Assembly: GCA_002316005.1 (NCBI GenBank) | Contig: DCIM01000012.1 | Span: 1 to 51,556 of the forward strand | Direction of reading: 5' to 3' | DNA: 51,556 nucleotides | Source: Prevotellaceae bacterium UBA1726 | GTDB lineage: Bacteria; Bacteroidota; Bacteroidia; Bacteroidales; Bacteroidaceae | Shown: piece by piece, positions 25,518 to 33,849 of the stretch | Layout: each line of letters opens with the position of its first letter | Position numbering within the stretch: the stretch's first letter is position 1 | Translations under genes and position numbers: made by a program | Notes under the pieces: model-generated | The model's input: only the letters and a program-made list of their open reading frames with translations | Told to the model about the DNA's origin: nothing | Database searches by the model: none

Positions 25518-25697
25518 CTATGGATTGTAATAATCCTTATAGAAGAACGCAAACTGCTCATCGAGCATCTGCTTTGCAATGACAGCCGGAGAGTCGGGAT
25601 CAAGGCGAATAGCTTCGAGATAGCAGTTTATTGCTTCATCGAATTCACCTCTACGGCGATGCTCATTACCTTTGTTGTAAAACTCTTCCGCTGTCAT
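25518..25697 (-). CDS. Small TPR protein leading the kor operon (59 aa)
   Basis: ATG at 25697, TAG at 25518. The protein is a single tetratricopeptide motif plus a short tail: AEEFYNKGNEHRRRGEFDEA, INCYLEAIRLDPDSPAV, then a C-terminal helix ending KDYYNP. It shares strand and direction with korDABC. Such a mini-TPR protein ahead of kor genes is a familiar arrangement in Bacteroidetes, and it may be an assembly or regulatory partner. It is easily missed because of its size. Confidence 0.75.
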   Translation of the reverse strand: MTAEEFYNKGNEHRRRGEFDEAINCYLEAIRLDPDSPAVIAKQMLDEQFAFFYKDYYNP

Positions 25698-25711
25698 TTC
25701 CTTTTTATATC

Positions 25712-25826
25712 TCTTCCCCCGAACGGGGACGCTTCATTGCATTTCACTCCCCTTGCCCCGCAGAGAATTCGGAGGGGGCTTTTGACTTGCTATCAAAATG
25801 CAGGGGTTGGGGGAAAGGGGCCGTTA
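25712..25826. repeat. G-rich repeat cluster between folD and the kor operon
   Basis: Includes CCCCGAACGGGG, GCCCCGCAGAGAATTCGGAG and GGGGTTGGGGGAAAGGGG, the last being four G-runs able to form a quadruplex on the plus strand. It abuts the folD stop at 25824. The same AGAGAATTC segment recurs near 49.2 and 49.3 kb. Confidence 0.6.
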
Positions 25827-26690
25827 TTTCTTTCCCGCCTTCAGCGTGTTCAACATCAGCGAGCAGATTGTCATCGGACCTACTCCACCTGGTACTGGAG
25901 TGATGTAAGAGCACTTTGGAGCTACATTCTCAAAATCAACATCTCCACAAAGGCGGAAGCCCTTTGGACGGGTTGCATCTGGAACGCGTGTTGTACCGAC
26001 ATCGATTACAACGGCACCTTCCTTCACCATGTCTGCCTTCAGGAACTCAGGACGACCAAGCGCACAGATGATGATATCTGCTGCGAGGCACTCTTCCTTG
26101 ATGTTCTGCGAGTGTGAGTGGAGCACTGTCACTGTTGAATCGCCATACTGCTTCTGCATCATCAGACTTGCCATTGGCTTTCCTACGATGTTCGAACGAC
26201 CGATTACAACACACTTCTTGCCGCTTGTCTCAATGTTGTAGTGCTTCAGGAGTGTTACTATTCCGAGTGGTGTTGCCGAAATGAAGCAATCCAGACCGAT
26301 TGACATTCTGCCTACATTCACAGGGTGGAATCCGTCAACATCCTTGCGCCAGTCAATGGCTTCTGTCACCTTCTGCTCGTCAATGTGCTTTGGCAATGGG
26401 AGTTGAACGATGAATCCGTCAACATCTTCGTCCTTATTGAGTTTGTCAACACAAGCGAGGAGTTCTTCCTCTGTGATGTCGTCCTCATAGCGAATCAGTG
26501 TCGATTTGAAACCGCACTGCTCACAAGCGATGACCTTGTTCTTTACATAGGTCTCGCTACCACCATCGTGGCCTACGAGAACAGCTGCCAAATGTGGTTG
26601 CTTGCCACCATTAGCGATGATCTGCTTCACTTCTTCTGCAATCTGCGCCTTTATCGCCGTTGCAGTAGCTTTTCCATCAATTAAAGTCAT
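25824..26690 (-). CDS. folD: Bifunctional methylene-THF dehydrogenase/cyclohydrolase
   Basis: 288 residues. The signatures GGSETYVKNK (active-site lysine in YVxxK), FIVQLPLPKHID and the NADP-binding ... VVIGRSNIVGKPMASLMM are clear, ending with TPVPGGVGPMTICSLMLNT. It interconverts 5,10-methylene-, methenyl- and 10-formyl-tetrahydrofolate in the cytosol. It is followed by the kor operon and preceded by cassette 2, then ffh, all on the same strand. Confidence 0.97.
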   Translation of the reverse strand: MTLIDGKATATAIKAQIAEEVKQIIANGGKQPHLAAVLVGHDGGSETYVKNKVIACEQCGFKSTLIRYEDDITEEELLACVDKLNKDEDVDGFIVQLPLPKHIDEQKVTEAIDWRKDVDGFHPVNVGRMSIGLDCFISATPLGIVTLLKHYNIETSGKKCVVIGRSNIVGKPMASLMMQKQYGDSTVTVLHSHSQNIKEECLAADIIICALGRPEFLKADMVKEGAVVIDVGTTRVPDATRPKGFRLCGDVDFENVAPKCSYITPVPGGVGPMTICSLMLNTLKAGKK

Positions 26691-26691
26691 A

Positions 26692-27155
26692 AGCGCTTTA
26701 GCTAAATGATAAATGAAAAATGATAAATGAAAAATTATTCTTCGGCCAAGTTCTTCCTTGTCGTCTTTATTGAAGAAACGAGCAAACGAATCAATTCATC
26801 AAGATCATCAATCATTGAATTATACATTTTGTTATCTATTATGTCCGATTTATACAAGACTTTCAGCCAATATGAAGTTTCACTTGCCTCACTTAATGAT
26901 GTTCCGAGTTTTGAGATAAAATCAGGCTTGCTTTTTCCTTGAATTGCCTCATGGATGTTGGCACCTATACTGGTTCCACTGCGAAACATCTGCTTTGAAA
27001 GAATATATTCCTTTTTCTCTTCAATGAGATATTTGTAGCAGTTTGTGATGCGTATTGCGAAATCAATACTCTTATCTGCCAGAACATTGTCGTGTGTCAT
27101 CGCATCGCCCTATTTATCATTTCTCATTTATCATTTCTCATTTAGGCCGTAGGCC
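26692..27155. mobile_element. Four-helix-bundle cassette 2 (AAATGAN heptads)
   Basis: Symmetric layout: hairpin AGC-GCTTTA-GCT (26692-26703), heptads AAATGAT/AAATGAA (to ~26735), gene, heptads AAATGAG/AAATGAT (27111-27144), hairpin GGCC-GTA-GGCC (27145-27155). The arrays are inverted relative to each other; the best 20-bp match (26710-26729 and 27125-27144) has one mismatch. It lies between ffh and folD, ending 4 bases from the ffh stop. Confidence 0.6.
26735..27100 (-). CDS. Four-helix-bundle protein (S23/23S-rRNA-IVS family), second copy
   Basis: 121 residues; MFRSGTSIGANIHEAIQGKS and FISKLGTSLSEASETSYWLK align with the corresponding segments of the 124-residue protein at 22.6 kb, but overall the two are clearly diverged. 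Same strand as ffh and folD, so it can be co-transcribed. Function unknown. The flanking inverted heptad arrays use a different unit from cassette 1. Confidence 0.85.
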   Translation of the reverse strand: MTHDNVLADKSIDFAIRITNCYKYLIEEKKEYILSKQMFRSGTSIGANIHEAIQGKSKPDFISKLGTSLSEASETSYWLKVLYKSDIIDNKMYNSMIDDLDELIRLLVSSIKTTRKNLAEE

Positions 27156-27159
27156 GCTC

Positions 27160-28527
27160 CTACATCTTTGGCATGCCTGGCATTCCCTTCATGCGGTTCG
27201 CCATTGCCATCATATTCTTCATGTTCGAACCGCTCACCATCTTCATCATCTTGCGAGTCTGGTCAAACTGTTTCATCAGACGATTCACATCCTCAATCTT
27301 CTGACCACAACCACGAGCAATACGCTGCTTGCGGCTCTGTGCTGTGCGACCGCTCATAAGGAGTTCTGGATTGGCACGCTCTTTTGGAGTCATAGAGTTG
27401 ATGATTGCCTCAATGCCCTTGAATGCGTCATCGTCGATATCAACATCACGGATTGCCTTTCCTACACCAGGAATCATTGCTGCCAAGTCCTTGATGTTAC
27501 CCATCTTCTTGATCTGCTGAATCTGATTCATGAAGTCATCAAAGTCAAACTTGTTCTTCATGATCTTCTTCTGCAGACGGCGTGCCTCTTCCTCGTCATA
27601 CTGAGCCTGAGCGCGCTCAACGAGCGAAACAACATCACCCATGCCGAGGATACGGTCGGCCATACGCGATGGATGGAACACATCAAGGCCGTCCATCTTC
27701 TCGCTGATACCAATAAACTTGATTGGCTTCGTAACGACTGTACGGATTGAGAGGGCAGCACCACCACGAGAGTCACCATCGAGCTTGGTCAAAACGACAC
27801 CGTCGATTTCGAGCATCTCGTTGAAGGTCTTTGCTGTGTTCACAGCGTCCTGACCAGTCATCGCATCAACAACAAGGAGTGTCTCGTGTGGGTTCACAGC
27901 ATTCTTGATATCCTTTGCCTGCTGCATCAGTTCCTCGTCAATCGACTGGCGACCAGCAGTATCGACAATAACAACGTCATACGACTTTGCCTTTGCTTCC
28001 TGAATGGCGTGGAGGGCAACCTGTACAGGGTCCTTTGCACCCTCTTCCATGTAGAATGGAACCTCCACCTGTTCTGCAAGTACGCGCAACTGCTCCATAG
28101 CAGCAGGACGGAATGTATCGCAGGCAGCGAGCAATGGTTTCTTGTGTTTCTTTTCCTTCAGATACTTGGCAAGCTTACCACTCATCGTGGTCTTACCAGC
28201 ACCGTTCAGACCGGCCATCATGATTACTGTTGGGCGACCTTCAAGGTTCAGCTCAACGGCCTCGCCTCCCATGAGTTCTGCCATCTCGTCGTGAACGAGT
28301 TTCACCATCAACTGGCCTGGCTTTACGGCAGTCAGCACATTCATACCAAGTGCCTTCTGCTTAACTGTGTCGGTGAAGGTTTTCGCAACCTTATAGTTTA
28401 CATCGGCATCAATAAGTGCGCGACGAACGTCTTTGAGGGTTTCGGCTACATTGATTTCTGAAATTTTTCCTTCGCCCTTCAAGATTTTAAACGAGCGTTC
28501 AAGTCTGTCGCTTAAGTTTTCAAACAT
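27160..28527 (-). CDS. ffh: Signal recognition particle protein Ffh (SRP54)
   Basis: 455 residues: N domain (MFENLSDRLERSFKILKGEG), GTPase domain with GLNGAGKTTMSGKLAKYL (G1), DTAGRQ (G3) and TKLDGDSRGGAAL (G4), and a methionine-rich M domain ending MANRMKGMPGMPKM that holds the RNA-binding helices (SGRTAQSRKQRIARGCG). It binds 4.5S RNA and signal sequences to deliver nascent membrane proteins to FtsY. Confidence 0.98.
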   Translation of the reverse strand: MFENLSDRLERSFKILKGEGKISEINVAETLKDVRRALIDADVNYKVAKTFTDTVKQKALGMNVLTAVKPGQLMVKLVHDEMAELMGGEAVELNLEGRPTVIMMAGLNGAGKTTMSGKLAKYLKEKKHKKPLLAACDTFRPAAMEQLRVLAEQVEVPFYMEEGAKDPVQVALHAIQEAKAKSYDVVIVDTAGRQSIDEELMQQAKDIKNAVNPHETLLVVDAMTGQDAVNTAKTFNEMLEIDGVVLTKLDGDSRGGAALSIRTVVTKPIKFIGISEKMDGLDVFHPSRMADRILGMGDVVSLVERAQAQYDEEEARRLQKKIMKNKFDFDDFMNQIQQIKKMGNIKDLAAMIPGVGKAIRDVDIDDDAFKGIEAIINSMTPKERANPELLMSGRTAQSRKQRIARGCGQKIEDVNRLMKQFDQTRKMMKMVSGSNMKNMMAMANRMKGMPGMPKM

Positions 28528-28602
28528 ATCTTTATCGTGTTTCTATTTATTTTTTATACCTAAATATTTTAATATTTACCGGCCTTTGAGCCAAATTTCC
28601 TG

Positions 28603-28632
28603 CAAAAGTAACCAAAATTAGCAAAAAACAAA
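28603..28632 (-). promoter_or_regulatory. ffh promoter
   Basis: TACTTTTG (28610-28603) with TTTG (28632-28629) 18 nt upstream on the minus strand. The rest of the 28528-28890 gap shows small hairpins (GCTCAGTCAATGAGC near 28829) but no credible gene. Confidence 0.6.
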
Positions 28633-28890
28633 TACTAACACTGCGTGTTTTATAAAAAATTAAAACTCCGCACAACAATTTCCGCACACATAGGTATAGG
28701 GTGTGCAAAAAAAAGAAGAAGTACACTCTTCGTTCGTTTTAAAAAAGGCCTACACTTTTATAACAACCATGGCATTATGTCATTACTTCCTTCGCTCTAT
28801 GTTCAAAACTGCTTTGCAGACATTGAACGCTCAGTCAATGAGCCTAAGGCGAGTTTCTGTCTGAAAATCCTCTGCGTATAGGCGATAGAT

Positions 28891-29138
28891 GTGGAGGATT
28901 AGGGGGTGAGGTGGAAATGGAGGATTAGGGGTAATGAGATTAGAAGTGTAGGTGGAGGATTAGGGGTAATGAGATTAGAAGTGTAGGTGGGGAATTAGTG
29001 GTAAAGGGATTAGAAGTGCAGGTGGAGGATTAGGGATAAAGAGATTAGTTGTGGTAGGTGGGGGATTAGGGGGGTGAGTTGGAGGTGGGGAATTAGGGGT
29101 AAGGGGATTAGAAGTGTAGATGGAGGATTAGTGGGAGG
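28891..29138. repeat. G-rich 35-bp minisatellite
   Basis: About six units start with TGG(A/G)G(A/G)ATTAGGGG. Units 28918-28952 and 28953-28987 are identical 35-mers; 28988-29022 and 29086-29120 are close 35-mers; 29023-29058 is 36 bp and 29059-29085 is a shortened 27 bp, with partial units at each end. One strand is almost free of C. The array covers the stop codon and last residues of the endonuclease gene. Confidence 0.85.
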
Positions 29139-30289
29139 TGGTCGGAGAAGGCGTTGTGCCATTTGATGCCTTGGAAGTTGCGGTTAGGTTGTAGTCCGCC
29201 GTAGGAATTGTCCTGGCAGAGGAGGAAAGGGAAGTCAGCGATTTCGCAGTGCAGGACATTGTCTTTGAGCGAAGGACTCAGAAAAATATGATCAAGGCTC
29301 CCCCACTCCCCGTGGAATTTGTAGGTTCCTTTTGCTTGGCCGAAGCGCGACGGAGCATTCTCGGAGATATCAATCAAACCGCAACTCTCAATATAACCCA
29401 CACTCGCATCACTATTATAATCATTAAAATCCCCCAACACAATAATCTTCGGCTCAGTCCCAGCAATCATCGACTCAGTCCCAGCAATCATCGGCCCCGC
29501 CTTGACTGCACCTCCACCTATGGCGGCGCCAGACTCAAAAACCTTAGCGACCTTGAAAGCCTTAGCAGTCTCTGCTGCGCAACGCTCAGAGGCGCGAAGT
29601 GAATCAATACTTTCCGTCAAGCGATGGGCGACGACAAGGCGATTTGCGCGGGTCTCATATTCTCCACCGGAACGGCTTGGCGCATGGACAACAAAAACAT
29701 GAAGTGTATCGCCTCCCGCAGTACGGCCTTTCACATAGAGAATATCTCGTGTAGGGCGCATGTCTTTCAATGGTGTGACACGAATGGAGCATGTGTCGAT
29801 CAAGGCAAAAGTGAATGGAGAATAAAGCAATGCCACATCAATACCTCGTTCATCGGGCGAATGGGTAATAACATATTCATATTTGGCATTCCTCAAAATG
29901 GAGCGCTGCGTCAAATCACGAACAACAGTATCGTTTTCCACCTCACAAAGTGCGACAAGGTCGGGAATAGCAAACGAACCATCCTTCTGCTCCCCACAGG
30001 CAAGAATCTCACGACCAATATTGTTGACTTTATTCCAATAGCGGCCATAATTCCACTGATACATCCCCTGAGGCAAAAACGCCTCATCCTGCTTCAAAGA
30101 ATCGTGCTGACAATCGAAGAGATTCTCGCAGTTGAGTTCGACAAGAGTAAATAAAGAAGCCACATCCCCTTCCCCCTCGGCCGTAGGCCTCTTCCCCTCC
30201 CCCGCTCGGGGGAAGGGAGTAGAATCTTTTGCAACGACAAAGGAAGTTGCGAAAAAGAATATCATGACAAGGGGAAAAAAATGCTTCAT
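29108..30289 (-). CDS. Secreted endonuclease/exonuclease/phosphatase-family protein
   Basis: 393 residues. A signal peptide (MKHFFPLVMIFFFATSFVVA) is followed by an inserted stretch, residues ~22-45 (DSTPFPRAGEGKRPTAEGEG), that is a translation of the G-rich repeat; the domain then begins LVELNCENLFDCQHD with DNase-I-fold motifs LCEVEN, IVLGDFNDYNSD and the terminal SDHLPLI. Members cleave DNA or phosphoesters; here exported. It is the last gene of the aromatic operon by position, and its C-terminus runs into the minisatellite. An alternative ATG lies four codons upstream inside a repeat. Confidence 0.85.
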   Translation of the reverse strand: MKHFFPLVMIFFFATSFVVAKDSTPFPRAGEGKRPTAEGEGDVASLFTLVELNCENLFDCQHDSLKQDEAFLPQGMYQWNYGRYWNKVNNIGREILACGEQKDGSFAIPDLVALCEVENDTVVRDLTQRSILRNAKYEYVITHSPDERGIDVALLYSPFTFALIDTCSIRVTPLKDMRPTRDILYVKGRTAGGDTLHVFVVHAPSRSGGEYETRANRLVVAHRLTESIDSLRASERCAAETAKAFKVAKVFESGAAIGGGAVKAGPMIAGTESMIAGTEPKIIVLGDFNDYNSDASVGYIESCGLIDISENAPSRFGQAKGTYKFHGEWGSLDHIFLSPSLKDNVLHCEIADFPFLLCQDNSYGGLQPNRNFQGIKWHNAFSDHLPLILHLHF

Positions 30290-30299
30290 GTTATTGTGC

Positions 30300-30385
30300 A
30301 TTTTACTCCCTTGCCCCGAGCGGGGAAAGGGAAGAGGACTCTGGACGAAGGACGAGGCAAGAGGCCTCGGGGAAAGGGGAGGTTA
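30300..30385. repeat. G-rich hairpin repeat between tyrA and the endonuclease gene
   Basis: CTCCCTTGCCCCGAGCGGGG followed by AAAGGG and later GGCCTCGGGGAAAGGGGAGG, ending at the tyrA stop. Near-identical in its first 30 bases to the copy at 23944. Confidence 0.65.
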
Positions 30386-31165
30386 TTTCTGGGCCTTGAC
30401 GTTTTCCCTAATCTTGTTGATATATGCCTTCATGCGGTCGGCGTCTTTCACATCGATAATCTCGAGGAGTTCCTTCAACTCTGTACGGATCTGCGACACC
30501 TGGTCGTGGGTATAAGGGTTGAAGAGGATTTCCTGAAGCAGATAGTCGTCCTCGCTCATCACACCACGAGCAATCTTCATGTGACGCTTGAAGGTGGTAC
30601 CCGGTGCATCCTGAGGCTTCATCACAGCAGCAAAGGTAAATGTCGAAACGAACGGAATACTCAAAGAGTAAGCAACGGTCTTGTCGTGCTCCTCGAACGA
30701 ATACTCGTAGATGTTCAGTCCGAGTCGGCTGTAGACATCCTTGAAGAAACAACGGCCCATATAATCGCCTTCGCTGATGATGATGGCGTTCTCCTCCGAC
30801 AACTGATGAAGGTTGGCAAAAGTAGGACCGAACATAGGGTGCGTACTGACATAACGATGTCCCGTCTGTTCATAGTATTCCTTCAATCCGGTTTTTACCG
30901 AACTGATATCGCTGATGATACACTCCTGTGGCAGATGTGGCAACACATCATTGAATGCCGGGATGGTGTATTTCAGAGTTACACAGTTGATGACAAGTTC
31001 CGGTTTGAACTCATCAATCTCGTCCAACGCAGTGAAACGCTGGCAGTTGTATGTGAAACGGAGGCGCTTTGCATCACGCTCAAAGACAGCCACTTCGTGG
31101 TCGAATGAAAGCAGGTCGATGAAGAACGAGCCCATCTTGCCTGCACCAAGGATTAAAATTTTCAT
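30383..31165 (-). CDS. tyrA: Prephenate dehydrogenase
   Basis: 260 residues. Rossmann start MKILILGAGKMGSFFIDLL, then ISDISSVKTGL and YVSTHPMFGPTFANLHQLSE, the conserved prephenate-binding HPMFGP. It converts prephenate to 4-hydroxyphenylpyruvate for tyrosine. ATG 31165 is used; further upstream the frame only translates the repeat (PLPRAGKGMGEGD). Fourth gene of the pheA operon. Confidence 0.93.
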   Translation of the reverse strand: MKILILGAGKMGSFFIDLLSFDHEVAVFERDAKRLRFTYNCQRFTALDEIDEFKPELVINCVTLKYTIPAFNDVLPHLPQECIISDISSVKTGLKEYYEQTGHRYVSTHPMFGPTFANLHQLSEENAIIISEGDYMGRCFFKDVYSRLGLNIYEYSFEEHDKTVAYSLSIPFVSTFTFAAVMKPQDAPGTTFKRHMKIARGVMSEDDYLLQEILFNPYTHDQVSQIRTELKELLEIIDVKDADRMKAYINKIRENVKAQK

Positions 31166-31345
31166 ATCCCCTTCCCCCATCCCCTTCCCCGCTCGGGGCA
31201 GGGGAGTGAATACCACTTACACTAAAGAGGGTTGATTGGTATTTGTTTATACATTGCCCTACCCCATTTGCAAAACTATCTACTCCCTTGCCCCGAGCGG
31301 GGAGTTTTAGACTTGTTTCAAAATGCAGATTGGGGTTAGGGGAGC
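31166..31345. repeat. Two inverted G-rich repeats between aroG/CM and tyrA
   Basis: CCCCGCTCGGGGCAGGGGAG (about 31189-31208) and CTCCCTTGCCCCGAGCGGGG (about 31282-31301) face each other, as between korA and korB; the second continues into GATTGGGGTTAGGGGAGCC up to the chorismate mutase stop. Confidence 0.65.
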
Positions 31346-32410
31346 CTATTTATTAATTATCTCCATCTGTTGGCGGACGGACTCCTCGTGGATATGCTCG
31401 AAGATCTGTGCGGCGAACTCAGCAGACATACCACACATAGCACCCTGAACACCACGCTTGTCGAGAATCTCGTTGTAGCGCTGAGCCTGAAGGACAGTCA
31501 TGTTGTGCTCCTTCTTGTACTGGCCAATCTCACGACACACACGCATACGCTTTGCGAGGAGGTCCATGAGCTGATTGTCGAGTTCGTCGATCTGATGACG
31601 CAACTGAGTGATGCCCTCAGTTGTCATTGTCTCATCACGGATGACGAGCAACGAGAGGATATAGTCGAGCACATCAGGAGTAACCTGCTGCTTAGCATCG
31701 CTCCACGCCTCATCTGGATTGCAGTGAGACTCAACGATGAGACCGTCGAAACCAAGGTCCATCGCCTGCTGGCAGAGAGGAGCGATAAGGTCGCGACGAC
31801 CACTGATATGACTTGGGTCGCAAACGACAGGGAGGTTTGGATAGCGACGACGCAGTTCAATAGGAATCTGCCACATAGGGAGGTTGCGGTAGATCTTCTT
31901 GTCGTAGCTTGAGAAACCACGATGGATAGCACCCAAACGAGTGATGCCAGCCTGATTGAGACGCTCCATAGCACCCACCCAGAGTTCAAGGTCAGGGTTG
32001 ACAGGGTTCTTCACAAGGACAGGGATATCAACACCCTTGAGCGAATCGGCAAGCGCCTGAACGGCAAATGGATTAGCAGTAGTGCGGGCACCCACCCAAA
32101 GGAGGTCGACACCATACTTCAGAGCCAGTTCCACATGCTCAGGAGTAGCCACCTCGGTAGAAGTGAGCATACCCGTCTCCTTCTTCACATTAGCGAGCCA
32201 AGGAAGAGCCGCTTCGCCGTTACCCTCGAAGCCACCCGGTTTTGTACGCGGTTTCCACACACCAGCACGGAACATGTGGCAACCCTTATCAGCGAGTTGC
32301 TTAGCAGTTGTCATCACTTGCTCTTCGGTTTCGGCACTACAAGGACCGGCAATCACGAAAGGGCGTTCATTGTCACTTGGCAGAGACAGAGGTTTAAGAT
32401 TTAATTCCAT
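31346..32410 (-). CDS. Bifunctional DAHP synthase / chorismate mutase
   Basis: 354 residues. Residues ~1-255 are a type I DAHP synthase of the KDOPS-like class: PFVIAGPCSAETEEQV, FRAGVWKPRTKPGGFEG, VGARTTANPFAVQALAD, VKNPVNPD and VCDPSHISGRRDL. Residues ~265-354 are an AroQ-type chorismate mutase helix bundle (LRHQIDELDNQLMDLLAKRM). The fusion lets the mutase domain confer feedback control on the first step of the shikimate pathway. It is the third gene of the operon. ATG 32410 begins MELNLKPLSLPS. Confidence 0.95.
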   Translation of the reverse strand: MELNLKPLSLPSDNERPFVIAGPCSAETEEQVMTTAKQLADKGCHMFRAGVWKPRTKPGGFEGNGEAALPWLANVKKETGMLTSTEVATPEHVELALKYGVDLLWVGARTTANPFAVQALADSLKGVDIPVLVKNPVNPDLELWVGAMERLNQAGITRLGAIHRGFSSYDKKIYRNLPMWQIPIELRRRYPNLPVVCDPSHISGRRDLIAPLCQQAMDLGFDGLIVESHCNPDEAWSDAKQQVTPDVLDYILSLLVIRDETMTTEGITQLRHQIDELDNQLMDLLAKRMRVCREIGQYKKEHNMTVLQAQRYNEILDKRGVQGAMCGMSAEFAAQIFEHIHEESVRQQMEIINK

Positions 32411-32470
32411 ACAGACCCCTCCCCATGCCCTCCCCATAAAGGGGCGGGAGTAGAATGTTTATGCTCCTGG
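32411..32470. repeat. G-rich hairpin repeat upstream of the DAHP synthase gene
   Basis: ACCCCTCCCCATGCCCTCCC followed by CATAAAGGGGCGGGAG, touching the start codon at 32410. Confidence 0.5.
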
Positions 32471-32519
32471 GAGGTTGCGGAGTTTTATTTTTTTGTTTTC
32501 TATTTGTTCAAAGAATTTA

Positions 32520-32554
32520 TTTTTTCGGCGAGGCCAAGCCTCACCGCACTGGAC
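32520..32554. repeat. 35-bp direct repeat, downstream copy
   Basis: TTTTTTCGGCGAGGC, a 3-nt loop region, GCCTCACCGCACTGGAC; 33 of 35 bases match the copy at 33850-33884. The core is a GAGGC/GCCTC hairpin. It follows the aminotransferase stop. Confidence 0.7.
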
Positions 32555-32587
32555 CAGGACAGAGCGAGACCGAGGCGGACGGGGCGA

Positions 32588-33841
32588 TTAGCAGAAGACT
32601 GCCTTGATGCGCTCGAGAGCCTCCTGGATTTTCTCCTCGTTGGCGCAGAGCGAGATACGGATGTAGCGCTCGCCGTTAGAGCCGAAGATGAAACCCGGAG
32701 TGATGAAGACACGAGCCTCGTGGAGAACACGCTCGGTCAGTTCCTCGCAAGTTGAGTAATGCTCAGGGATGCGTCCCCAGAGGAACATTCCCACCTGATT
32801 CTTGTCGAACGAACAACCGAGGACAGTCATAATCTGCTCGGCGATGTCGCGACGGCGGCGATACACATTGATGTTGTATTCCTGATGCCACTCAGGGGTG
32901 TTGGTGTTGTAAGCCTCGGCAGCAGCAAGTTGGATGCCGCGGAATGTACCCGAGTCGATGTTGCTCTTCACCTTCAGAGTCCACGAGATGATTTCGGCAT
33001 TGCCGACTACCATTCCCACACGCCAACCAGGCATGTTGAACGACTTCGACATAGAGTTGAACTCAAGGCAACAATCCTTTGCCCCCGGCACCTGCATGAT
33101 AGACATAGGATGCTCGTTGAGGATGAAGGAATAAGGATTGTCGTTGATTACGACGATGCCATGCTTTTGAGCAAAAGACACGAGACGCTCGTAGGTCTCC
33201 ATGCGGGCATTGCCACCAGTAGGCATGTTAGGATAGTTGGTCCACATGATGCGGATTTTACTATTTGACAATTTACAATTTACCATTTCTTCTCTTTCAG
33301 CCACAATCCGCTCGAGTTCGTCGAAATCAGGTTGCCAGTCGTTGTCCTCGCGGAGATTGTAGTTCACAATCTTTGCACCGAGAATCTTGCTAAGGGAGGT
33401 GTATGTAGGATAGCCTGGATTTGGCACCAGCACCTCATCGCCAGGATTCACCAGAGCGAGAGTTGTGTGGAGGATGCCCTCCTTCGAACCGATGAGAGGC
33501 AGCACCTCAGTCTTTGGGTCGATGTCGACACCATAGGCACGCTTGTAGAATCCCGCCATAGCAGAACGAAGCTCGGGTGTTCCCATCGTAGGCTGATAGC
33601 CGTGGGCGTTTGGTTGTTGAGCCACCTCACAGAGTTTGTCGATGGTCTGCTGTGAAGGAGGCATATCAGGCGAACCGATGGCAAGCGAGATGATGTCGCG
33701 GCCCTCGGCATTGAGCTGGGCAACTTCTTTCAGTTTGCGACTGAAATAGTATTCTTGAACGAGCGAAAGACGCTCAGCAGGCTGAGGCCCCCTCCTAGCC
33801 TCCCCGAGGGGAGGATTTTGTATGTTGTTATGATTACTCAT
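32588..33841 (-). CDS. PLP-dependent class I/II aminotransferase with repeat-coded insertions
   Basis: 417 residues. Fold type I motifs: DIISLAIGSPDMPPS, NPGYPTYTSLSKILGA, MWTNYPNMPTGGNA, the PLP lysine in EFNSMSKSFNMPGWRVG, and RISLCANEE near the end. In this operon it is expected to make phenylalanine, tyrosine or the aspartate/glutamate exchange with their keto acids. Two segments look acquired: PPLGEARRGPQ near the N-terminus translates a G-rich repeat, and VNCKLSNSK translates ATTGTNA heptads (33260-33288). The gene lies between 35-bp direct repeats. Confidence 0.92.
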   Translation of the reverse strand: MSNHNNIQNPPLGEARRGPQPAERLSLVQEYYFSRKLKEVAQLNAEGRDIISLAIGSPDMPPSQQTIDKLCEVAQQPNAHGYQPTMGTPELRSAMAGFYKRAYGVDIDPKTEVLPLIGSKEGILHTTLALVNPGDEVLVPNPGYPTYTSLSKILGAKIVNYNLREDNDWQPDFDELERIVAEREEMVNCKLSNSKIRIMWTNYPNMPTGGNARMETYERLVSFAQKHGIVVINDNPYSFILNEHPMSIMQVPGAKDCCLEFNSMSKSFNMPGWRVGMVVGNAEIISWTLKVKSNIDSGTFRGIQLAAAEAYNTNTPEWHQEYNINVYRRRRDIAEQIMTVLGCSFDKNQVGMFLWGRIPEHYSTCEELTERVLHEARVFITPGFIFGSNGERYIRISLCANEEKIQEALERIKAVFC

Positions 33842-33849
33842 GTTCTTAT

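Noticed and set aside
22624..27100. Diversity-generating retroelement accessory (Avd) genes
   Set aside because: The fold is similar, but no reverse transcriptase, template repeat or variable repeat was found in the window.
28645..28881. 78-codon plus-strand ORF between ffh and the minisatellite
   Set aside because: No recognisable family, no promoter, odd composition and overlap with hairpin-rich DNA; more likely chance.
28891..29138. Possible CRISPR array
   Set aside because: The units are contiguous with no unique spacers and no cas genes; it is a minisatellite. The 22-bp, 59-bp and heptad arrays fail for the same reason.
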